DNA from: Halothiobacillus diazotrophicus
GTDB taxonomy: Bacteria > Pseudomonadota > Gammaproteobacteria > Halothiobacillales > Halothiobacillaceae
Direction: 5' to 3'
NCBI RefSeq assembly: GCF_001663815.1
Contig: NZ_CP016027.1
Coordinates: forward strand, 2,844,965-2,908,964
Length of the DNA stretch: 64,000 bases
Part shown: positions 27,548-36,209 of the stretch, in pieces
Layout of the letters: every line of letters begins with the position of its first letter
How positions within the stretch are numbered: position 1 is the first letter of the stretch
Notes under the pieces: generated by a model
Database searches by the model: none
What the model was told of the DNA's origin: nothing
The model's input: only the letters and a program-made list of their open reading frames with translations
Translations under genes and position numbers: made by a program

Positions 27548-29413
27548 ATGCCCCCCGGGGATGATGCCCAGCAGGTTCCGTTCGAACCGTCGACCTTTCT
27601 CAAATCCGTCACGGAACGTCCTGGCGTCTATCGGATGTTCAATGCCGACGGCACCGTGATCTACGTCGGCAAGGCGCGCAATCTCAAGGCCCGCCTCTCC
27701 AGTTATTTCCGCGGGCGTCAATCCATCAAGACCGAAGCGCTGGTCCGGCAGATCGCGCATATCGAGACGACGGCGACCCAGTCGGAGTCCGAGGCGCTCC
27801 TGCTGGAAAGCAATCTCATCAAGGCACATCGCCCTCGGTACAACATTCTCCTGCGCGACGACAAGAGCTTTCCCTGGATCTATGTGTCGACGAACGATAC
27901 CTATCCGCGGCTGGCCTATCACCGGGGGGCGCGCAAGCGCGCAGGCCGCTATTTCGGACCCTATACCGCGCCCAGCGCCGTGCGCGAAACGCTGGTGCTG
28001 CTCGAAAAGGTGTTCAAGGTCCGCCAGTGCGAGGACAGCGTGTTCCGTAACCGCAGCCGACCCTGTCTTCAGTATCAGATCGGGCGCTGCAAGGCGCCGT
28101 GCGTCGGCTATGTCTCGCCGACGGAGTACCGTCAGGACGTCGACGACACCATGGCCTTCCTCAGCGGACGCAGTCAATCCTTGGTAGCCTCTCTCGTGAC
28201 TCGGATGGAGCAGGCGGCCGAGGCGCTGGACTTCGAACGAGCCGCCCAGTGGCGCGATCAGATTGCCCAGCTTCGAGCGGTCAGCCAGCAGCAGACCGTG
28301 ACCGGGGTGAGCGGCGATGCGGACGTCATCGCCCTGGAATGCGTCTCGAATCTCACCGTGGTGGCCGTTTCCACGATTCGGGATGGTCGACATCTCGGCA
28401 CCCGGTCCTTCTTCCCCGCCGTGCCGGCCGATACCGAACCGGCCGAGATTCTGGCCGGGTTTCTCAGTCAGTACTACACCGAACGGGAGGCGCCCGCGCG
28501 GTTGCTGCTGGGCGTCCTGCCGCAGGAACCGGAGTTCATCACCGAAGTGCTGTCGGCGGCGGCCGGGCACCGGGTCGAACTGATTCTTCCCCAACGGGGC
28601 AAGGCCCGGGAATGGCTGGCGCAGACGGCGGAGAATGCCCGGTTGGCTGCGAACGAGCGACTCGCCAGTCGGCTTGGGCTCGATGCGCGCTTCGCCGCCC
28701 TGCGGCAGTGGACGGGTCTCGAGCGGATCGAGCGGATCGAATGCTTCGACATCTCGCACACCCAGGGCGAGCTGACTGTCGCTTCCTGCGTGGTGTTCGG
28801 CCCGGAGGGCGCGCAGAAGGATCAGTATCGTCGTTATTCCATCGAGGGCATCACGCCGGGCGACGATTATGCGGCCATGGCGCAGGCGTTGACCCGCCGC
28901 TTTGGCCGCGCGATGCGCGAGGGTGGCATTCTGCCGGATGTGTTGCTGATCGATGGTGGACATGGCCAGGTGGCGCAGGCGCAGGCCGTGTTGACGGCGC
29001 AGGGGGTCACGAGCGTCTATATCCTGGGCGTCGCGAAAGGGGTCGAGCGCCGTGCGGGCGAGGAACGACTGATCCGCCCAAGGGACGAATCCGGCGAAGC
29101 GGGCGCCGAGGTGCGGCTCGATCCGCATGATCCCGCCCTTCATCTGATCCAGCAGGTGCGCGATGAAGCCCACCGCTTCGCCATCACCGGTCATCGGGCC
29201 CGACGGCAGAAGGCGCGGACCCAGTCGGATCTGGAAAAGATCCCGGGCGTCGGTGCCAAGCGCCGACAGGCGTTGCTCAAGCATTTCGGCGGCATCCGGG
29301 GGCTGCGTCAGGCCAGTGTGGCCGAGCTCGGCACGGTGCCGGGCATATCCGAGGGACTCGCCGAGGAGATCCATGCCTGGTTGCATGAGGGTGCGTCCGT
29401 CTCGGCGCGCTGA
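27548..29413 (+). CDS. uvrC: UvrABC excinuclease subunit C
   Basis: The 621-residue protein has the GIY-YIG nuclease start (RPGVYRMFNADGTVIYVGKA), a Cys-containing region (CLQYQIGRCKAPC), the UVR motif (ALDFERAAQWRDQI), the second RNase H-like nuclease (ECFDISHTQGE, IDGGHGQ) and C-terminal helix-hairpin-helix motifs (IPGVGAKRRQALLKHFGG). UvrC makes both incisions around bulky DNA lesions. It starts 3 bp after uvrY and is expected to be co-transcribed. Confidence 0.97.
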   Translation: MPPGDDAQQVPFEPSTFLKSVTERPGVYRMFNADGTVIYVGKARNLKARLSSYFRGRQSIKTEALVRQIAHIETTATQSESEALLLESNLIKAHRPRYNILLRDDKSFPWIYVSTNDTYPRLAYHRGARKRAGRYFGPYTAPSAVRETLVLLEKVFKVRQCEDSVFRNRSRPCLQYQIGRCKAPCVGYVSPTEYRQDVDDTMAFLSGRSQSLVASLVTRMEQAAEALDFERAAQWRDQIAQLRAVSQQQTVTGVSGDADVIALECVSNLTVVAVSTIRDGRHLGTRSFFPAVPADTEPAEILAGFLSQYYTEREAPARLLLGVLPQEPEFITEVLSAAAGHRVELILPQRGKAREWLAQTAENARLAANERLASRLGLDARFAALRQWTGLERIERIECFDISHTQGELTVASCVVFGPEGAQKDQYRRYSIEGITPGDDYAAMAQALTRRFGRAMREGGILPDVLLIDGGHGQVAQAQAVLTAQGVTSVYILGVAKGVERRAGEERLIRPRDESGEAGAEVRLDPHDPALHLIQQVRDEAHRFAITGHRARRQKARTQSDLEKIPGVGAKRRQALLKHFGGIRGLRQASVAELGTVPGISEGLAEEIHAWLHEGASVSAR

Positions 29414-29544
29414 ACGCCCGAATCGACCCGATGTGCTAAGGTTTTGGGGGCCGGTCGGCCGGTTCGTGATCGAGTCCGCCTTTGTCGGCTCGGAGCGTCG
29501 GGCATCGTATGGCGTGTTGAAGTTGAGTCTGGATGGGAGGTTGA

Positions 29545-31929
29545 ATGAAGTTTCTGGGTCGGGTTGCCGCGTTGGTATTCATGGTCGGTTTGAGCTGTGG
29601 CATGGTGCCGACTGTTCAGGCGGGTGTTCTGCCCCTGCCGACCTCGGAATCGGCCGCCCCTTCCGATGGCAAAGCGGACCATCCCGTGGATTACAGGGCA
29701 CTGGCCGACATGCTCAAGGATCCCAAGGCGCGCGCTGCGTTGATCAAGACGCTGGATCACCTCGCGGCAGATGCCGGTCAGACTGCCGACGGAAAAGACC
29801 ACGGAGCCCAATCCGATGCGGGCGATGCCGAAGCCAATGAGCCCGCGGATCACTCGCTTGCCAGCCGCATGGCCATGGAGACTTCCGTGTTCTTTCAGGA
29901 CATCGGCCAAAGTGTCGAAGGCACCTATCAGCGTATCCGGCGCCTGATGAACGGCGAGCACGGCGTCTTCGAACTCGATCGATTCCTGGCGGGACTCTGG
30001 CCGATGATGGCGCTGATCCTGCTGAGTTATGGCTTGTGGCTGCTGGCTGAGCGGCTGTTCCGCCCGTTGCTGATCCGGCTGAATCAGTGGGCAGGGCGCG
30101 GATCGACACGTCAGCATCTGTTGCGGGCATCCCTATCCCTGCTCTTTGCCGGTGGGGTCGGTCTTGGCGTACTTGCTTTGATCTATGTTGTGGGTAATGC
30201 CGTGTCGGTATGGCTGGCCGGCGACGTGGCGGTATTTGCCCGTCAGCAGGCATTGTATCTGAACGCCTTTGTGGTTCTGGAACTCGCGCGAATGATGCTT
30301 CGTCTCGTGCTGGTGCCCACCTATCCGGGATTGCGACTTTTTCCGATCAGTGCGGAAACGGCGCGGTTCTGGACGGCGCGCGTCAGTTGGCTGCTTCTGG
30401 GTGCCGGCTACGGCATGATGGTGGTGGTACCCGTGCTCCGTCGTGTTTATGGGCAGGATGCGGCGCAGATCACTGCCAGTGTGATTGCGCTGGTGGGGTT
30501 CCTCTGGACCGTGACGACCCTGCTGAAGCAGCGTGGCACGATTCGTGATGCATTGATGCAGGCCGCTACGCATCGCAAGGGCCCGGTGGCCGGCTGGTTC
30601 CTTTCCGTGCTGGCTCAGATCTGGCACGTGCTGGCTGTCGGCTATGTGGCTATGGTATTTCTTGTTGCGATCACCCGGCCCAGTGACGCATTGCCCTTTA
30701 TTGGCTCGGCCACGGGGTACAGTGCGCTGATCCTGGCCGGTGGGTTTCTGGTTTCGGGACTGCTTTCGCAGATTCTGGGGGGCGAGGTCCGGCTCAAGGA
30801 TCATCACCGCCAGCGACTGCCCCGACTTGAGCAGCGACTCAACACCTATCTCCCCTGGTTGCTGCGCATGCTGCGTGCATTGATCGTTCTGGCAGTTGTT
30901 GCCGGCATCCTGGCGGTGTGGCGGGTCACCAACCTGTTCGAGTGGCTGACGACCCCGGTGGGCCAACGTTTCCTGAGCAGCGTATTCGATATTTTCTTCG
31001 TAATCGGTCTGGCGTTGTTCGCCTGGCTGGTCATCGCGAGCCTCATCGAGGTCAAGTTGATCGCAGAGCGGGATCATATGCCCTCGGCTCGGATCAAGAC
31101 GCTGCTTGCCCTGTTCCGCAACGTGGTGGCTATCGCGCTGGTGACCATGACCCTGATGATGGTTCTGTCGGAACTGGGCGTGAATATCGGTCCCTTGCTG
31201 GCCGGTGCCGGCGTACTGGGGCTCGCCATCGGCTTCGGGGCGCAGAAATTGGTTCAGGATGTTATTACCGGCATCTTCATACAGCTGGAAAACGCGATCA
31301 ACACGGGGGATACGGTGACGGCCGGCGGCGTGACCGGAACCGTCGAGAACCTGACGATCCGCTCCGTGGGCATGCGCGATCTGTCCGGGACCTACCACAT
31401 CGTGCCGTTTTCTTCGGTCGGCGTCGTGTCGAACTTCATGCGGGGCTTTGCCTACCACAAGGCGGAGTACGGTATTGCCTATCGAGAAAGCATCGACGAT
31501 GCGATCGCACATCTGCGCGCGGCATTCGACGACCTCATGGCCGACCCGTTGATGAAGCACAAGATTCTCGAGCCGATCCAGATCCCCGGCGTCACTGAAC
31601 TTGCCGCCAGTTCGGTCAACATTCGCGTCATGATCAAGACGACCCCGGGTGATCAGTGGGCGGTCGGCCGTGCCTACAATCGTCTGGTCAAGTTGCATTT
31701 CGACGCGGCCGGCATCGAGATTCCGTTTCCCCATACCACGCTCTATTTCGGGGAGGATAAATCCGGTACGCCAACGGCGGCTCAGCTGCAACTCACCCGA
31801 CGCCCCGCGCGGTCGGATACCGAGGATGGCGAAAAAAAGGGAACGGATGCAGCCACTCGGCCGAGCCAGGACGAGGCGACCCGCTGGATGCCCGACAAAT
31901 CGGATGTCGACGGTGATTCAGGGCATTGA
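29545..31929 (+). CDS. ybiO: MscS-family mechanosensitive channel, YbiO type
   Basis: The 794-residue protein has a signal peptide (cleavage near VQA), a periplasmic N-terminal region, about ten membrane helices and the MscS pore and beta-domain (LSELGVNIGPLLAGAGVLGLAIGFGAQ written in part as GAGVLGLAIGFGAQ; VENLTIRSVGMRD). It resembles E. coli YbiO in length and in the extra N-terminal helices. Such channels release solutes on hypo-osmotic shock, fitting the ectoine operon in the same window. GGGAGG at 29535-29540 fixes ATG 29545. The last ~60 residues are polar and unlike the family. Confidence 0.88.
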   Translation: MKFLGRVAALVFMVGLSCGMVPTVQAGVLPLPTSESAAPSDGKADHPVDYRALADMLKDPKARAALIKTLDHLAADAGQTADGKDHGAQSDAGDAEANEPADHSLASRMAMETSVFFQDIGQSVEGTYQRIRRLMNGEHGVFELDRFLAGLWPMMALILLSYGLWLLAERLFRPLLIRLNQWAGRGSTRQHLLRASLSLLFAGGVGLGVLALIYVVGNAVSVWLAGDVAVFARQQALYLNAFVVLELARMMLRLVLVPTYPGLRLFPISAETARFWTARVSWLLLGAGYGMMVVVPVLRRVYGQDAAQITASVIALVGFLWTVTTLLKQRGTIRDALMQAATHRKGPVAGWFLSVLAQIWHVLAVGYVAMVFLVAITRPSDALPFIGSATGYSALILAGGFLVSGLLSQILGGEVRLKDHHRQRLPRLEQRLNTYLPWLLRMLRALIVLAVVAGILAVWRVTNLFEWLTTPVGQRFLSSVFDIFFVIGLALFAWLVIASLIEVKLIAERDHMPSARIKTLLALFRNVVAIALVTMTLMMVLSELGVNIGPLLAGAGVLGLAIGFGAQKLVQDVITGIFIQLENAINTGDTVTAGGVTGTVENLTIRSVGMRDLSGTYHIVPFSSVGVVSNFMRGFAYHKAEYGIAYRESIDDAIAHLRAAFDDLMADPLMKHKILEPIQIPGVTELAASSVNIRVMIKTTPGDQWAVGRAYNRLVKLHFDAAGIEIPFPHTTLYFGEDKSGTPTAAQLQLTRRPARSDTEDGEKKGTDAATRPSQDEATRWMPDKSDVDGDSGH

Positions 31930-31973
31930 GTCCGGCGAATAGGGGTTTGCGATCGCGCATCGCGGTGCCCGGC

Positions 31974-32447
31974 TCAGTCAGGTCTGAAACGGCGTGCTCG
32001 GACACGAATGCGCGTCCGGGCGTGCATGCCGATCACGAGCGGGAGCGCAATGCCCAGTAACGTGTGCACGATCGCCGCCTGATGGGCGACTGCTTCCAAT
32101 GGGCTATACAGCAGCAGAATGGCCGTGACCGCCAGCAGGGCGATGAGGCTGGTCGCGAACGCGCCTGAAACGCGTTTTTCCCCGCGAAGCCAGCCGGCTC
32201 GTATATGGACGATGGTCACTGCGCCAAGCAGGAACACCAGCACAAATCCGCTCAGTACATGGATGCCCGTGACGAGATTGCGGAGCAAGCCCGAGGGATA
32301 CCAGGGCAAGTCCAGTTCCATTTGCATTGTCAGCAGGAGCGGAATCAGCAGGATACCGGTGGCGAGGAGTGCCAGGCCCACGAAGCCAAGCACCGGTATG
32401 AAACTGGCGGGGTACCCCTGCCTGCGGAACTTCTCGACAAGCATCAT
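31974..32447 (-). CDS. Four-helix membrane protein with paired histidines, possible di-heme cytochrome b subunit
   Basis: The 157-residue protein has four hydrophobic helices (about 17-40, 59-83, 94-113, 120-142). His63 and His81 mark the two ends of helix 2, and His128 and His142 the two ends of helix 4, so two bis-His pairs would face each other on the same sides of the membrane, as in di-heme b-type cytochromes. I do not recognise a named family with certainty; DUF4405-like or b561-like is possible. It overlaps apbE by ATGA and is the last gene of the FMN operon, which suggests it feeds electrons to the periplasmic flavoprotein. Confidence 0.65.
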   Translation of the reverse strand: MMLVEKFRRQGYPASFIPVLGFVGLALLATGILLIPLLLTMQMELDLPWYPSGLLRNLVTGIHVLSGFVLVFLLGAVTIVHIRAGWLRGEKRVSGAFATSLIALLAVTAILLLYSPLEAVAHQAAIVHTLLGIALPLVIGMHARTRIRVRARRFRPD

Positions 32448-33259
32448 GCGCCCCGGGCTGCGTTTGGCTCGCTGATCAAGTGCCCGCCCAGCACCCGTAC
32501 GCTATGAGCCGCCTCCTGCGGAGGGGTATTGGCAGCCACCTTGGTCAATGCGTCAGCCAGCCATGCCTGAGGTGCAATCACGGTCCAGGTGCCTTTCTGT
32601 CGGTCGGGGACGTCGATGACCAGTTCCGCCGGGAAGCAGTCGGGATCGAGGCCCGCGCTTGACGTGGCGCAGGCGCCGCGTTCGAGCAGACCGAGATGTA
32701 CCCTGCCAGAGGGCGTATCGCGCAGAATCGGACGGGGGGGGCCGAAGCATCGCCAATCGCCACCGGCATTGACCAGCGCGGCGGTCAAGCCCGAGGACCT
32801 AAGGCGGGCGAGGGCACGGTCGACGGCCCATCCTTTCGCGATGCCGTCGAGGGTCAGTAGTACGGGCCGCCTGCGTTCGATATGACAACCGGATAGCAGG
32901 ATGTCGTCGGCCGTGCCGCGGCGAACATAGGGAGTCTCCGGTGCGGGGTAGCGACCGGAATCGACCAGCAGACCACCGACCGTCGGATTGAATCGGTGCG
33001 CACTGCGTACCGCCAAGTTTAGGGCGAGCCGAATGACCCGTGCGGTCCAGGGGTGAATGCTGATTGCCGCACGGCTCCGATTCAATCTCCCGAGGTCACT
33101 GGTGGAGGACTGTACGCTCATCAGCCTACCGACTCGTTCGATTTCTGAAAAGGCGGCATCTAACGCCTGATGGATGCGCTCGATCGACTGGGAGCCGGTT
33201 GCCTGGATTTCCACGAAGGTACCCAGTAACGGCCGCATCCGCTGTACGCAATGGTTCAT
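32444..33259 (-). CDS. apbE: FAD:protein FMN transferase (ApbE)
   Basis: ApbE moves FMN from FAD onto a threonine of target proteins. The 271-residue protein is short for the family but has MRPLLGTFVEI, the substrate-binding segment DGIAKGWAVDRAL and the NAGGDWRCFG motif. ATG 33259 overlaps the stop of the FMN-binding gene. No signal peptide or lipobox is visible, unlike typical periplasmic ApbE lipoproteins, so its location is unclear. Its likely substrate is the gene just upstream. Confidence 0.85.
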   Translation of the reverse strand: MNHCVQRMRPLLGTFVEIQATGSQSIERIHQALDAAFSEIERVGRLMSVQSSTSDLGRLNRSRAAISIHPWTARVIRLALNLAVRSAHRFNPTVGGLLVDSGRYPAPETPYVRRGTADDILLSGCHIERRRPVLLTLDGIAKGWAVDRALARLRSSGLTAALVNAGGDWRCFGPPRPILRDTPSGRVHLGLLERGACATSSAGLDPDCFPAELVIDVPDRQKGTWTVIAPQAWLADALTKVAANTPPQEAAHSVRVLGGHLISEPNAARGA

Positions 33260-33798
33260 GGCTGGATTCGCCCGTCGAGCACCACCTTTTGCAGCGCAAG
33301 CAGGCGTTTGACGCCGTTGGTGATGTTGCGGCAGGAAAGTGTCGCGCCGCTGATGTTGCGGATGTCCGACCCCAGCGAGAGGGTGCTCGCTCGCGTTTTT
33401 CCGAGAAACTGTCCGCGCCATTCGGCCTGACGGACTTCGCCCCCGTAGGTTTCGCGGTAGTCCATGATTTCAATGCCTAGCACCTGTCCTTGAGGCGAAA
33501 GCGCCAGGGCATACCGAATGAATTCATGTTTGCCGATGACGCGATCTTCAATGTACCAGCCGGTTGGTTGACCATCAGTCTCTACGCGCCAGACCGGCTG
33601 GTCCTGCCAGCGTTGGGTCACCCCGCTGAGTTCGGCAATGCGCCCCTTTTGCTGATCGTTCAGCTTGACCGTTTCGACAACGAAGCGGCTGGCGGATGGA
33701 AAAAGGATCCGTTGGGCCGCGGCCGTGTCCAGGTATTCGGTGGCCTGGGCCGCTGGCATCAGGATCGGGGCGACGACCAGTAATGGCGTGAACTTCAT
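33256..33798 (-). CDS. Periplasmic FMN-binding domain protein, predicted covalently flavinylated
   Basis: The 180-residue protein has a short signal peptide (cleavage near AQA) and an FMN-binding domain. The flavinylation motif is SGATLS near the C-terminus (Thr153 as acceptor, preceded by Asp145). In NqrC, RnfG and related proteins this threonine carries FMN attached by ApbE. Here the carrier is stand-alone and soluble, apart from its signal peptide. It lies 11 bp after the DUF6662 gene and overlaps apbE. Confidence 0.82.
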   Translation of the reverse strand: MKFTPLLVVAPILMPAAQATEYLDTAAAQRILFPSASRFVVETVKLNDQQKGRIAELSGVTQRWQDQPVWRVETDGQPTGWYIEDRVIGKHEFIRYALALSPQGQVLGIEIMDYRETYGGEVRQAEWRGQFLGKTRASTLSLGSDIRNISGATLSCRNITNGVKRLLALQKVVLDGRIQP

Positions 33799-33809
33799 GA
33801 CAGATCCTC

Positions 33810-34730
33810 CTAGAAGTTGTAGCCGATCTTCAGGCGTAGCTCGTTCTTGGTCTTTTCGATGAGATGCAGGTTGCGGTCATTCTGTTCCGGAAAACGTTCT
33901 CCGCCGCCAACGAGTTGCGGCAACCAGGTCAGGGTCGCCCACCAGCGGCGGTCCGCATAGTGGAGGGAGGGGCCGCCCTGAACCGACCAGCGCTCGGTGC
34001 CGACTTCCGTTTCGAACTCGGTCTGATAAAAGACTTCATAGCCGACGGACCAATTGGGCGCGAATCGATAGGACACACCGAAGCCGGACATGAATTCGAT
34101 CTCCATCTCCGGTTCCGTGGGCCATTCGTAATTCTCCGGCAACGGGGAAACGGCCTTGCGATGGGCGTAGGTGGTCTCCACGCCGAGATTGCCTGCGAGC
34201 ACGAGTTGACCGTCCATCAGATATTTTTGGGCGAGTAGCTTGTAGTCGAGCGAATAGGTGTTCTTTCTCTGGCCGGAATGCGGATCGAGCCAGTTGTAAT
34301 CAAGGCTCATATAGCTCGCCAGACCGATATCGTCGAGCGCAGGCGTCAGAAACGCGTACTTTGCAGACGCTTCGATACCGGAGGGTTTGAAGGCATAGCG
34401 TTCGTTCTTGGGAATGTATGCATCGATCAGTAGATCGTTGATTCGTATCCCTTGTGCCTTGAATGCAAAACCGGCGCTGAATCGATGGGTGACGCCGCGC
34501 TCGTACTCGATCTGGTAGTCCGTTGCACGATAGGTGCCGGCACCCTTGTCCCAGCGATGGGTCGCATAACCATAGAGTTCGTTGGCGTTCTGAGGCAGGG
34601 GTTCCGCCCCCTTGATATAGCCAAAGAGGTTTTCGTCCGCCTGGGCCTGCATGACAGTGACGGTGGTGCACAGACCAATGAAGCCAGCGAGGAAATTTGA
34701 GTAGTTCCTGGATAGAGAAAGAAGACGCAT
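33810..34730 (-). CDS. DUF6662-type outer-membrane beta-barrel protein
   Basis: The 306-residue protein has a signal peptide (cleavage near AQA-DE) and a body of alternating beta strands rich in aromatic residues, ending in a C-terminal phenylalanine (LRLKIGYNF), as in outer-membrane barrels. I associate it with DUF6662 proteins, whose function is unknown. ATG 34730 is preferred; a TTG at 34742 would extend a poor N-terminus. It leads the operon with the FMN-binding protein, ApbE and the membrane subunit, and its promoter has a Fur-like site, so a role in iron handling is inferred. Confidence 0.7.
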   Translation of the reverse strand: MRLLSLSRNYSNFLAGFIGLCTTVTVMQAQADENLFGYIKGAEPLPQNANELYGYATHRWDKGAGTYRATDYQIEYERGVTHRFSAGFAFKAQGIRINDLLIDAYIPKNERYAFKPSGIEASAKYAFLTPALDDIGLASYMSLDYNWLDPHSGQRKNTYSLDYKLLAQKYLMDGQLVLAGNLGVETTYAHRKAVSPLPENYEWPTEPEMEIEFMSGFGVSYRFAPNWSVGYEVFYQTEFETEVGTERWSVQGGPSLHYADRRWWATLTWLPQLVGGGERFPEQNDRNLHLIEKTKNELRLKIGYNF

Positions 34731-34754
34731 GAATAAAACCAACCTATAGACGAA

Positions 34755-34797
34755 TGAGAACGATTCGCACTATCTATAAGTGTTGAGCGGTTGTCAA
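34755..34797 (-). promoter_or_regulatory. Promoter with Fur-box-like dyad ahead of the DUF6662-FMN-apbE operon
   Basis: Read on the minus strand, TTGACA (34792-34797) and GATAGT (34769-34774) are 17 bp apart. A 7-1-7 dyad, TGAGAAC-G-ATTCGCA on the + strand (34755-34769), touches the -10. It agrees with the Fur consensus form TGATAATNATTATCA in the key TGA/TCA-like ends and AT core. Repression by iron-loaded Fur is the natural reading. Confidence 0.6.
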
Positions 34798-34907
34798 GAG
34801 GCGCGTGACCGCACGGGTCGCAAAAGAGAATGGTGATACTATATCTTTGTTTTCAGTAGTATAATGGCGCGATACTCATATCCGCTGCATGCAAGGCGCA
34901 ACCGCGA

Positions 34908-34963
34908 CTGTCATAAAAACTTCATCGTTTTGTCATGAACTGTCATTTTTCCATTGCGATACT
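34908..34963 (+). promoter_or_regulatory. Tandem Pho box and -10 element of pstS
   Basis: Four CTGTCAT-like units lie at 34908 (CTGTCAT), 34919 (ACTTCAT), 34930 (TTGTCAT) and 34940 (CTGTCAT), spaced 10-11 bp as in double PhoB boxes. A GATACT -10 (34958-34963) follows 11 bp after the last unit, the usual spacing where PhoB replaces the -35. Phosphate-starvation control is strongly indicated. Confidence 0.88.
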
Positions 34964-35027
34964 GATCAGGAACCGTGCCTTTGCATGGTTGTTGCTATCC
35001 AAACACACCTTATCGGGGGATTAACTG

Positions 35028-36068
35028 ATGATGTTTAACAAGAAGCTGATCGCTAGCGCGGTTCTGGCTGCTGCTACGGCGTTTTCTTTGTCTGCGCATG
35101 CTGACGAAGTCAACAAAATCACTGGTGCGGGCTCATCCTTCGCCTACCCGATCATCTCCAAGTGGGCAGCTGCCTACAAGAAGGCCACCGGCGTAGAAGT
35201 GAACTATCAGTCTGTTGGTTCAGGTGCCGGTATCAAGCAGATCATCGCCAAGACTGTCGACTTCGGCGCATCCGATGATCCGATGACTGTCGAAGACCTC
35301 GAAAAGAATGGTCTGACCCAGTGGCCCCTGATCATGGGTGGCGAAGTCATCGTTGCCAACATCCCCGGCAACAAGCAGGGCGAGCTGGCCATCAGCGGTC
35401 CGGTCCTGGCCGACATCATGATGGGCAAGATCACCAAGTGGAACGATCCTGCCCTCCAGAAGCTGAACCCGGGCAAGAAGCTGCCGGATCTGGCCATCAC
35501 CGTTGTTCACCGTTCTGACGCTTCCGGCACCACTGCGATTTTCACCAACTACCTGTCCAAGGTTAGCCCGGAGTGGAAAGAGAAAGTCGGCGAAGGCAAG
35601 ACCGTTACCTGGCTGTCCAAGGGCAACCTGGGTGGTAAGGGCAACGAAGGTGTTGCTTCCTACACCGGCCGCATCAAGGGCGCCATCGGTTACGTTGAAT
35701 ACGCCTATGCACTGCAGAACAAGCTGCCCTACATGGATATGATCAACAGCGCCGGCAAGCGCGTTGCGCCGACCATGGCCAACTTCGCTGCTGCTGCTTC
35801 CCACGCTGACTGGGAACACACCCCGGCCTTCCGCGTTGTTCTGACCGACCAGCCTGGCGATGACAGCTGGCCGATTACCGGTTCTACGTTCGCCATCGTG
35901 CACAAGGACCCGGAAAACCCGGCTCAGGTCAAGGCTGTTCTCGACTTCTTCAAGTGGTCCATGGATCATGGTCAGTCCGAAGCCAAGGAACTGCACTACA
36001 TTCCGATTCCGGAAAGCGTCGAGAAGCTGATCGAGGCTTCTTGGGCCAAGAACATCAAGCTGAAGTAA
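35028..36068 (+). CDS. pstS: Phosphate ABC transporter substrate-binding protein PstS
   Basis: The 346-residue periplasmic protein has a signal peptide (cleavage near AHA-DE), the phosphate-site segments GAGSSFAYPI and GASDDPM, and RSDASGTTAIF. PstS captures phosphate for PstCA-B. Codons look biased to the C-ending, strongly used set compared with its neighbours, in line with high induced expression. GGGGGA sits 5' of ATG 35028. A hairpin terminator after the gene probably keeps pstS mRNA more abundant than pstCAB. Confidence 0.97.
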   Translation: MMFNKKLIASAVLAAATAFSLSAHADEVNKITGAGSSFAYPIISKWAAAYKKATGVEVNYQSVGSGAGIKQIIAKTVDFGASDDPMTVEDLEKNGLTQWPLIMGGEVIVANIPGNKQGELAISGPVLADIMMGKITKWNDPALQKLNPGKKLPDLAITVVHRSDASGTTAIFTNYLSKVSPEWKEKVGEGKTVTWLSKGNLGGKGNEGVASYTGRIKGAIGYVEYAYALQNKLPYMDMINSAGKRVAPTMANFAAAASHADWEHTPAFRVVLTDQPGDDSWPITGSTFAIVHKDPENPAQVKAVLDFFKWSMDHGQSEAKELHYIPIPESVEKLIEASWAKNIKLK

Positions 36069-36089
36069 TAAAAGTTTGATTCGATGGGC

Positions 36090-36119
36090 AGGGGCTAGTA
36101 TTTTACTGGCCCCTGTTTT
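36090..36119 (+). terminator. Terminator/attenuator between pstS and pstC
   Basis: AGGGGCTAG (36090-36098) pairs with CTGGCCCCT (36106-36114), with one G-T pair, followed by GTTTTC. The short T tract suggests partial read-through into pstCAB. Confidence 0.7.
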
Positions 36120-36209
36120 CACTCAAAGAGTCACTGCTTAGTTTTGCCGCAAACCATTTCTTGATGGGCTGGCAAACCTAAGCAACCCTCCATGAATTAA
36201 GGCGATTTA

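Noticed and set aside
26738..29386. 882-codon minus-strand open frame
   Set aside because: It covers uvrY and uvrC in antisense and shows no recognisable motif.
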